Shown here: positions 56,032-64,000 of the stretch, piece by piece | Position numbering within the stretch: position 1 is the first letter of the stretch | Layout of the letters: each line of letters opens with the position of its first letter | Assembly: GCF_000321225.1 (NCBI RefSeq) | Contig: NW_004450562.1 | Coordinates: 404,486 to 468,485, forward strand | DNA from: Odobenus rosmarus divergens | Lineage: Eukaryota > Chordata > Mammalia > Carnivora > Odobenidae | Direction: 5' to 3' | DNA: 64,000 nucleotides | The notes under the pieces: generated by a model | The model's database searches: none | Seen by the model: the letters and a program-made list of their open reading frames with translations, nothing else | Told to the model about the DNA's origin: nothing | Position numbers and translations under genes: made by a program

Positions 56032-56920
56032 TAACCTCCTGATGCCCATAACTCTTTTGTTCAGCTGTGCTTGTGTTTCTTCATTAGGCTGCATGCTTCC
56101 CTATTTTATTAAATATGGCACGTGGATCCCAGCTTCACCTTTCCTCGTCGACTTCCCATGTCGGCAGCTTGCAAGTTCATGATGGCACCTGCACGTAGCG
56201 ATGCGCCCCATCACCAGAGCTGGGGAGCAAAACCTTGTCCCTGGTGCCAAATCCTGCTTTGAAGTTTCATTTTGGTCACCTTCCTGGAGATCCTGTGTCA
56301 CTTGTTAGGACCCTCCTCTTTTTGCTCATTTCCTTCTTCAAACTTTGCTGCTTCTCATCTGTTCTTCCTAAGTTTATTGGAGCATGTGTAAATTAAGAGT
56401 GAGAGACAGTGAGTGAGGGCCCAAACATCTCTTCCTTGGAGTAAAGTACATTTTGCAAAACAGCCCGTGTCTTTTCTTCATGAGAACCCTTCCCGTTATT
56501 CAGGCCTTTTCACAAATGCTGGGATCCTTTCTGCCTAACGATGGTTGGGGCTCTTGGGAGTCGGCGCTGAGGGAGCAGACCCTTTACTGTGAATGGGGAC
56601 AAAGACAAGGGGGGTGGTTTGTACGCCAGATACAGATGGCAAATGGCCAAAATTAATCTTAAAAATCCTCCAGACTCCACATAAAGACTAGCATGCATGG
56701 TTTTTGTGTATAGCCCTCGGCAGTGACCTGTGTATTTAGATGTCAATATACGTAGTTATGATGCAGCAAGGAGGGCACATGCAAATAAATTCCACTGTGA
56801 TTTTTTTAATGTAAGGCAGTACAGAGAGGAGCTGGTATCACTGAATCCTGAGCATCCAGGCCCTGTGCAATGGTGCTCGCACATTGGATGAGCAGCAGGG
56901 AGCCCTGTGGGGGAGGCTGG
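56032..56920. other. Unique sequence, no gene seen
   Basis: No repeat or exon is supportable. Confidence 0.4.
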
Positions 56921-56924
56921 GCTC

Positions 56925-57100
56925 AGGAGGCAGCTGCCTGGGATCTGGTTCCTGAGCCGGCACTTGCTACCTGGTGATCTTATTCAAGTCTGTGGCCTTG
57001 GCAGGCCTCAGTTTCCTCTCCTTTAAAGCAGTATGATAATACCGCCAGCACCTGGCACGGAGGAAGAGCTCACCACGTGTTAGCTGTCATGCTGCTGCTG
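56925..57100 (+). repeat. MIR SINE relic
   Basis: CTGGGATCTGGTTCCTGAGC, GCAGGCCTCAGTTTCCTCTC and CCAGCACCTGGCACGGAGGA match sense MIR. Confidence 0.75.
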
Positions 57101-58105
57101 TTGTCACCGTCATTGTCCCCATACTGTTATTATTACCAACGAGACGTGACTGGTTTGAGAACAGAGCTCCCGTTCCCGTGCCTCTTGGCTGAGGTGTTTC
57201 CTTTGAGGAGATGGGCCCCAACGTCCTCCCCCGCTACCTGCCTTGCGTCGTGTGGACACAACTGAGTTGGCCGAGCCTCTTCTCTGCGCCGTCTCATCCT
57301 TGTGTCTTGCTGCAACATGGCTCACTTGCTGTTTGAACTGCTCCAGCGACTTGGCAGGCCCACAGGCAATGCTGCGCATGCTGGCCTATCCAGAAGGATG
57401 ACAAAATGCAGATGTGGTTCTGACCTCCTCAGAAACTCACCCGCCTCTGACCTCACTGTCCCAGCTCCCAAACATGTGTCCCTGGCTCAGGGGCTGAGGG
57501 ACCTGGATGAGGGGTGGGTCGGGGGGGGTTGGACGAGACAGCCCACAGAGGTCAAAGGGTCAGGGGAGGACTTTTAAACCAGCTCTGGGTCCCTGGACGG
57601 TCGTTTATGAGAATTGCCGGCAGGCCGGGGACGGAGGCCCCCAACTCCGTGGATTTCCACTGAACAGATGATCTGGACTATTTGTGAAATATTTTGACTT
57701 CAGAATTTATTCATGAGTCTTCCAGCTGAAATGAAAAGTGAGACAGTTAAGCAATATGTTAAAGGGAAAGGAAGAAAATAAGCCAGACTTATGAACAGGA
57801 GTCCCAAACTGAAATGTTCACAGGGCTGCCAGGGCTGACCATGAAAGCACCAGCATGGACGGTTTGTTCCCTGTCCTGGGGACTGTTTCCCCTTTCCAGT
57901 TCCTGCCTTCTATTGGGAATGCAAGCCCACTGTGACCAGATCTGCTGATTGCCCGAGAGAATCCAGAAATTGGGATCTTACTGTAAAATCTCCAGATTCT
58001 CCTGAAAGCACTCCAGAGTTTGAAATGTTTGCAAAAAAAAAAAGAACCCTTTAAATTACATCTCTGGGCTGGAATTGAAAAGCCACCAGCTTGCAAGGGA
58101 CTTAA
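57101..58105. other. Unique sequence, no gene seen
   Basis: Frames at 57302-57577 and 57818-58177 have no recognisable domain. Confidence 0.4.
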
Positions 58106-58109
58106 GACA

Positions 58110-58215
58110 TGCTCTGCTCGTGCCTGTGGGGTTTGCAGATGAGGAAAGTGAGGTCCAGAGAGACGGGACTTATTCATGATTCCAGAGTTGGATTTGAATC
58201 CAGGTCTCTGGGGCT
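58110..58215 (-). repeat. MIR core fragment
   Basis: TTTGCAGATGAGGAAAGTGA, GGTCCAGAGAGACGGGACTT and GATTTGAATCCAGGTCTCTG are reversed MIR. Confidence 0.75.
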
Positions 58216-59555
58216 CCTATCACAGGCCTTCCCCCCGCCCTGACCCCCCAGTGTTACCCAGACAGTGTGTCGGGCCTCCACGAGTGCTGTGGGATGGGAG
58301 TTTTATCGCAGGTGGCAGGGTCATCCTGACTCTGCTATGGAGCTACTAGCAGAGTGGTGGCAGGACGAAGGGGCCCCAGGAAGCATGAACATGGTCTCCA
58401 TTCTCGGTTGACTCCGGGACGTTTGCACGTATCCAGAAGAGGCTGTTCTTGGCAGAGCCACCTCCTCAGAGTCATCATACTGAAAAGTGCCTGGATTTAA
58501 TTTTGCTGAAGTTTGAGCTGTTCTAGGAAAGTACATCCAGTGTGCTTCAAAAGAATTTTCTGCCTAAGAATCTATACAGTTTAAAATATTTTGGAGATCT
58601 TAGCACAAAGCAGGCTAGGATAATCGCCATGATGTCAGGCCAAAGTCAGCTTTGTCCTTTGGCTAGAAAAGACCATGTTGCCTCTGCCCTGTGGCTGCAA
58701 ACCCCAGCTGCCCAGCAGAGCAGCCTTGCTGGGATAAGGTGATGAGAAATTTGCATCTGTTAGATGGTTGGTGTGGCCAAAGGACTGTCTGACCACAGGG
58801 CTCAGAAATGAATGTTTCCTGTTCTGCAGGAGGGGAGGGGGCGGGATTGGGGGAGAGGGTGGTGCATTGCTGGAGACTCGTGTACTCATGTGCTTTTCAG
58901 TCTGCTCGTAAAAAGGAGAGTTTTTTGCAACGTGAACTGCAGCGTGAACCCCAAACACCAAAGCCAGTCTCTAGAAGGAAATTGATCAGGGTCCAGGAAC
59001 AACTGTCAGGCCCCGGGAGGGTGACTCATGAGCAGCAGAGTTCCTGGAACACACCCGTCCCTGGCCAGCTAGGAAGAGCCTAAGCAAGGAGGTAAATGTG
59101 GAGGGGTGGGGTGGGCGCTGCAGGCCTGGCCTCTATTTCCAAATCAATGTGTGTTACAGTCAAAGCATCCCTCTCCTGTGACTGGCCAGGCTGTTTTAAA
59201 AATAGGAGTTTCTGCAGGCCATGCTGGCTGCCTGTTTTCATCTGGAAGACCAAGCGGTCACTCTCCCAAGCCTGATCTTGGAATAAACAAATTTGGTTCT
59301 AGCTCAGGCTCAGCAGGAGGCATGCGCCACTGCAGCCCTTTTGTGGTCGCCTTTCCTTCAGGGCTGTTGGAAGTGTTTCTGAAATCGGCGCCATCTGTGG
59401 CTCTCAGCAGCGGGAACAACTGGTTTTTCAGGCTGTTGAGAAAGAAAGTCTGTGATTTATGTGGCTGACGTGTGGTGTAATTGACGCCCCCCCACCTCCA
59501 AACTCTAAAGTTCCAGAACAAACAGAATTCATGTGAATCAACAATTTATTTATTA
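58216..59555. other. Unique sequence, no gene seen
   Basis: No repeat recognised. A short purine-rich patch lies near 58829-58862. Confidence 0.4.
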
Positions 59556-60420
59556 ACTTTTCGTAGATGAATAACACACATGCAGAAGAGGCTGCACCTA
59601 ACCATATAGCTCTCTGGGTTTTCACACACGGAGCACACCTTTGCATTCAGATCAGGAGACACAGCATGAGCAGTGCCCCAGAATCGTTGCCTGTGGCCCC
59701 CTTCATGGAAGGGCGGTTGGGGATGCAGACCACGATCCTGACTTCTGACTTTGTGTAAATGGAATCATTGGGATTGGGGTCAGTGGTTTCTGGAACTTCA
59801 GCTGTCCTGAGCAGGGTGGTGCCGTGAAGCTGAGGGAACACTCAGCCAGGGAGGGTTGTTCTCTGAATGCCGGAAGGAAGATTCTTGTGGTGTTCATGGG
59901 CTGGGGTAGATATGGGTTTGTTGGCTGGGGCAGAGACAGATTTGTGGGCACCTCCTTGAGAGCAGGGGGCACGAGAAATTGTGGCCACGTTTGGGGGCCC
60001 ATCCGGGGCAGGCAGCACACTGAATTTGTGATTGTGTTGGTCATGTTGTGTGTGATCCCAATACATGGCCGTTTTCTTAAAGGCGTGATTGTTCAGGAAG
60101 TATGAGAAGCTGCGAGCTGCCTGTGGGGGTGGAGTGGGGTCCTGAATGGGAGCCAGCAAGAAATGCCATGTGTCGCTACTGATAGAAATCTGATCGTCCC
60201 CGGATGCCACCTGTCAGCATGTGGGCTCCTGGGAGCTGTTTTCTGATGGCCTGGATGGTGCCTGTTGACAGTGGAGACCAGAGGATGCCACTCTGCCTAA
60301 TGAGTTCCTTGTCTCTCCGCCGAAGGTGTGGGGTTTCTTTGTGGGAAGCCATGAGCCACTTTGATGGTTTGTTTAAAAACAAGAGAAGTCTGTCTTGTCC
60401 ATGTGGCTGTTCCACGTGTA
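59556..60420 (-). other. Unidentified segment with long minus-strand frames
   Basis: Minus-strand frames (60415-60176, 60210-59842 and, after one stop in the same frame, 59841-59647) overlap in a chain, and an AATAAA occurs in antisense near 59545. This resembles a decayed coding or retroposed sequence, but I recognise no protein. No A-tail or target duplication is visible, and it may be chance. Confidence 0.2.
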
Positions 60421-61305
60421 CTTCACACTGGTCCTTGACACCAACAGCTGGGAGCTCCCCCAGCGGGTGTGGACATACCCGGGCTTCTCAGTGATTTGCG
60501 CTCACATTACTTGAATGTGCGCCCGGGGTGGTTTCTATATATACACTTGCTTTGTGTGGCTCAAGGCAGCAAAGAACGTGGCAGATCCTATTAAAAGTGG
60601 TCCCTATTTATTTAGAGTTCATTCAACACTGATTAAGCCCCAGCTGTGCACCAGGTGCTAGGGATGACTTTATTGACAGTGATCGGGGTGCTTGGCCTTT
60701 ATCGACGTACAGTGTTATAGGTAAGCTAGTGACTTATTTGGGGGGTGTATGTTGTGCATTTGTCTCTCCTAATGTGTGCTGCTGATGTCCTAACCAGGAA
60801 GTTACCCCAAACAAGATGATATATGTAAAGTATTTTGTGCGCTAGAAAATGTTGGGCAAGTAAGCCCGAAGGGTTATTTTTATCCCATAGCCTTCCCTTT
60901 ATGTGCCAAGTTATGGTATAAGGAGCAGGCCCTGTGCTGGGCACACTACTAACATTATTCTCTGCCTTCTACATATTAGGGAGCCGAGCCTTGTGGAGGT
61001 GATGCCCTCATTCCTTTAAGGACTCAAGTTGCAGCTCCAGATCTTTATGCTTAGCTGCCAGACGTGGATAATTAAGGTCTTAGGGCTGATGGGACAAGAG
61101 GGTAGACTGTCCAGCTACTGGAATGCTGCATTATTTAGGGGACTTCCCTGTGACTCTGATTCATGCTGAGGCTTTTCTGTTGTGCAATACACACAGTTCT
61201 AACTGGGAATGCTCCTTTTCCCTTGTCATCCCATTTGACTGTGTGAAGGTAGCACTCAAGACAGCAGACACTTTGACTGCTTAAGGTAGTGTTTGCTTCC
61301 CTGGG
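60421..61305. other. Unique sequence, no gene seen
   Basis: A MIR-like scrap (ATTCAACACTGATTAAGCCC, TGCACCAGGTGCTAGGGATG) may lie at 60610-60680. Nothing else. Confidence 0.4.
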
Positions 61306-61309
61306 CCCT

Positions 61310-61445
61310 CCTTCTGCTCTGCTGCTTCCTGTCTGTGGTCATCCCTCCATTTCCTCATCTGTCAAACAGGGGTGATGGTAGTCCCTATGACATGGGATTG
61401 TTACAATAATCAAGATGAAGTGCTTAACAGGTGCTCACTGTCATT
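61310..61445 (+). repeat. MIR relic
   Basis: CCATTTCCTCATCTGTCAAA, CAGGGGTGATGGTAGTCCCT and GCTTAACAGGTGCTCACTGT match sense MIR. Confidence 0.75.
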
Positions 61446-61634
61446 TCTCTTTAGTCATTCCTGCATTTTCCCTTCTCCCAAATTCTGAAGGCACCCTCAG
61501 CAAAAGTGGAGTTGTCTCTTTTGCCCAGCAGTGTAGCTTGAAACAGTATAGCTGGAGGGCACAGCCTATGGGGGGTGTGTGTGAAATTTTATATGGTCTA
61601 CATTTTAGGAAGGGCTGGGCTCCTTTGTGGATTT

Positions 61635-61870
61635 TTTTTTAAGATTTTATTTATCTATTTCTTTATTCTTTATTCTTTATTTATTTGAGAGAGAGAGAGT
61701 ACATATGGGTGGAGAGAGACAGAGGAGGAAGGAGAGGGAGAGAGAATCTCTGAAGCAGACTCCATGCTGAGCGCAGAGGCAGATGCGGGGCTTGATCTCA
61801 TGACCCTGAGATCATGACCCAAGCTGAAACCAAGAGTTGGATGCTCAACTGACTGAGCCACGCAGCCCCC
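61635..61870 (-). repeat. Can-SINE, full length with extended tail
   Basis: Reversed copy with an extra TTTATTC repeat in the tail region, head GACTGAGCCACGCAGCC. Perfect 15-bp duplication CTCCTTTGTGGATTT at 61620-61634 and 61871-61885. Confidence 0.97.
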
Positions 61871-61885
61871 CTCCTTTGTGGATTT

Positions 61886-62655
61886 GAAGAAGACATCCTA
61901 TAAAGAGGTGATCCATTCCTTCTTTGTGCCCCCATTTATCTCAGGGACTGCGTGGACTGCACTATTACTTGGGTGCATGGTGAACCCTCAGGTTCTCGAG
62001 TTTGCGGGGGTGAGATGTTGGGGAGGGTTGGTGCATGCAGGAGACAGTTACTTGAAAGGGGATCTGTGGGTGGAAGATGATGCTGGCTTTTACATTAGTT
62101 TGTTTATGTGCCTGACCTTGGCCAGAGAAAGAGGAAATGTCAGGCATCGGCTGTCTGACGGCACCGGGAGCCCAACTGAAGGGAATGGAAGGGAGACCCG
62201 GCTGGTAAATCCAGACAAGCCACTGGAGGGTTCCAGGAAGGAAGCTCAGAGGGTGTTGCCTTTCCCTTGCCAAGTTTTTGTCTCTTACAAAAGCGGAAGC
62301 ATTATCAGGGTGGATCCATGAGAAAACAAGTCCCCTGACAAGTCCGTTAGTAAGCGGCTCCAGGCTGTCATGATCTTCTTGGATTTTGTAACCAGTTGTA
62401 GGTGACAAGGACATTCTTCTGGGATGGTCAGGGGCCCACATGCATGGACCAGACACTTTCTCTGCCCCCCACCCCGTTCCCACAGTCCTTTGTGGCCGGG
62501 GGTCTGTGAACCTTATTCTATCTAGTCTTTAAGAGCAGGTGATGGCTTGTCTGTCTCCCTCTCTGGGTGAATGGACTTCTGGAGGGCACAGCCTGTTGGG
62601 GGTGTGTGTGTGTGTGCATGCATGCATGCGTGTGTCAGATTTATCAACCGTGTTT
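61886..62655. other. Unique sequence with GT microsatellite
   Basis: Overlapping frames on both strands (61878-62321 and 62483-61965) have no recognisable domain. An impure (TG)/(CATG) run lies at 62600-62636. It is preceded by TGGAGGGCACAGCCT, which also occurs at 61553-61567. Confidence 0.4.
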
Positions 62656-62659
62656 GTTT

Positions 62660-63130
62660 CTTTCCTATGGCTCCTGTAACCCATGACCACAGGCTGTGGT
62701 TTCAAACAACACACATTTATTGTTCTACAGTTCTGGAAATCCAAAGTCTAAAATCTGTCTCATGGGGCTCCCCTCAAGGTGTCGGTAGGCCTGGATCCTT
62801 CTGGAGGCTCTGGGGCAGAATCTGTTTCTTTGCCTTCTCTGGTTTTTAGAGGCTGCCTGCATTCGTTGGATTATAGCCCCTTCCCTGTGTCTCCACCCTC
62901 TGCTTCCCTCACGTCTCCTACTACTGCTCTGACCCTCCTGTCTCCCTCTTAGAGGAGCCTGATGATGATGTCAGGCCCTCCTGGATAATCTGGGCTACTC
63001 TCCCCACCCCAAGATCCTTAACTTCATCACAGCGGCAAAGTTCCTTGCGCCATGCCAGGTAATACATTCACAGGTCCTGGGAATTAGGACATGGGCATCT
63101 TTTGGGGGCTGTTTTTTAGCCTGCCACGCT
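62660..63130 (-). mobile_element. MaLR-type (MLT1-like) solo LTR
   Basis: Antisense of the same family as 37172-37678: CTCCTGTAACCCATGACCAC, AACACACATTTATTGTTCTAC, CAAGGTGTCGGTAGGCCTGG, TGGATAATCTGGGCTACTCT, CATTCACAGGTCCTGGGAAT and GGGCATCTTTTGGGGGCTGT. Noncoding. Confidence 0.75.
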
Positions 63131-63149
63131 GACACATTCCCTGCAGTGC

Positions 63150-63320
63150 TGGGCTCACAAGTCCCAGCTCTGCCCCCCACCAGCTTTGTGATGTTGGCAA
63201 GTTACTGAACAGCCCATGCTGTGATAGCACTTACCCTTCTGAGACTTAATTGAAGTAATAGGTGTGAAGGGCTTAGAGGAGCGCCTAGCACAAAAGTAAA
63301 TACGTTTTGAGTATTTGTTA
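63150..63320 (+). repeat. MIR relic
   Basis: TTTGTGATGTTGGCAAGTTA, CTTCTGAGACTTAATTGAAG and GTGAAGGGCTTAGAGGAGCG match sense MIR. Confidence 0.65.
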
Positions 63321-63431
63321 TCATTGTTGCTCTCATATTCTTCGTAAGCACTCAGAACGTGTTTGGATGCACGTTCCACTTTCCATTTTGGCTCTTCTGT
63401 TGACACTTATGACTGAAAAATCTTGTCATTA

Positions 63432-63478
63432 AATATATATATAGTTATAAATATATATATATACATGTATATATCTAT
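63432..63478. repeat. (TA)n-rich microsatellite
   Basis: TATATATATA runs with short interruptions, beside the L1 tail. Confidence 0.9.
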
Positions 63479-63489
63479 TTTTTTTTAGA

Positions 63490-64000
63490 TTTTTTTTTCT
63501 TGTTATGTTAATCACCATACATTACATCATTAGTTTTTGATGTAGGGTTCCATGATTCATTGTTTGTGCATAACACCCAGTGCTCCACGCAGAAGGTGCC
63601 CTCTTTAATACCCATCATCAGGCTAACCCATCCCCCCACCCTCCTCCCCTCTAGAACCCTCAGTTTGTTTTTCAGAGTCCATCATCTTTCATGGTTCATT
63701 GCCCCTCAGACTTACTCCCCTTCATTCTTCCCCTCCTGCTATCTTCTTCTTTTTCTTTTTTCTTAACATATGTTGCATTATTTGTTTCAGAAGTGCAGAT
63801 CTGTGATTCAACAGTCTTGCACAATTCACAGCGCTTACCATAGCACATACCCTCCCCAATGTCTTATCACCCAGCCACCCCATCCCTCCCACCTCCCACC
63901 ACTCCAGCAACCCTCAGTTTGTTTTCTGAGATTAAGAATTCCTCATATCAGTGAGGTCATATGATACATGTCTTTCTCTGACTTATTTCACTCAGCATAA
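63490..64000 (-). mobile_element. Carnivore L1 3' end, continues past the window
   Basis: Reversed L1 3' UTR: T-rich tail, GTTATGTTAATCACCATACA, TAACACCCAGTGCTCCACGC, the T-rich middle, AGATCTGTGATTCAACAGTC, and then TAAGAATTCCTCATATCAGTG towards the 5' side. Same family and strand as 3675-4037 but longer. The window ends within it, so whether ORF2 follows cannot be seen. Confidence 0.95.

Overview
This window is mammalian nuclear DNA, almost certainly from an arctoid caniform carnivore (bear, seal or mustelid group; not dog-like or cat-like). The evidence is about ten full-length copies of the tRNA-derived carnivore SINE (Can-SINE) in the form with the GCCTGGGTGGCTCAG head, a pyrimidine-rich middle and an AATAAATAAAATCTT tail, plus two L1 3' ends of the carnivore type. 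There is no bacterial, viral or plasmid gene organisation. Nearly all open frames are chance frames in noncoding DNA or in repeats, and I call no complete protein-coding gene.

The one clear gene landmark is a CpG island at about 8.0-9.3 kb. It has dense GC boxes, a CACGTG E-box and a near-consensus splice donor (CGAG|GTGAGT) on the + strand at 8701/8702. I read it as the promoter and noncoding first exon of an unidentified plus-strand gene, with most of the next 55 kb as its first intron. One weak candidate internal exon lies at 41098-41190, with a good acceptor and an acceptable donor. No other coding exon could be supported.

Region by region. 0-8 kb is upstream sequence with MIR and L2 relics, several Can-SINEs and a 5'-truncated L1 with a perfect 17-bp target duplication. 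8-9.3 kb is the CpG island. 9.3-14.6 kb is mostly unique with MIR/L2. 14.8-17.7 kb is a block of antisense L1, with a younger L1 nested in an older one. 20.4-21.3 kb is an ERVL-type LTR broken by a young Can-SINE. 21.8-28 kb carries L1 3' ends on both strands, an L2, a very young Can-SINE and an A-rich insert with its own target duplication. 28.5-28.7 kb is a compact MEF2/E-box cluster. 29-36 kb is mainly unique with MIR/L2. 36.7-37.9 kb is an old L1 split by a MaLR-type LTR. 41.3 kb holds a 30-nt 5' piece of U6 snRNA flanked by direct repeats. 47.9-48.8 kb is antisense L1 with a Can-SINE and a 52-bp tandem triplication. 50-56 kb has four Can-SINEs with clear target duplications and a MER20-like element. 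61.6-64 kb ends with a Can-SINE, a MaLR-type LTR and the 3' end of an L1 that runs off the window.

Repeat family names are from memory of consensus sequences and were not checked with a masker. Boundaries without a target duplication are good to about 10-50 bases. The strongest observations are retrotransposition footprints (U6 piece, A-tail-only insert, nested L1) and the CpG-island first exon. I saw no convincing new biological system.
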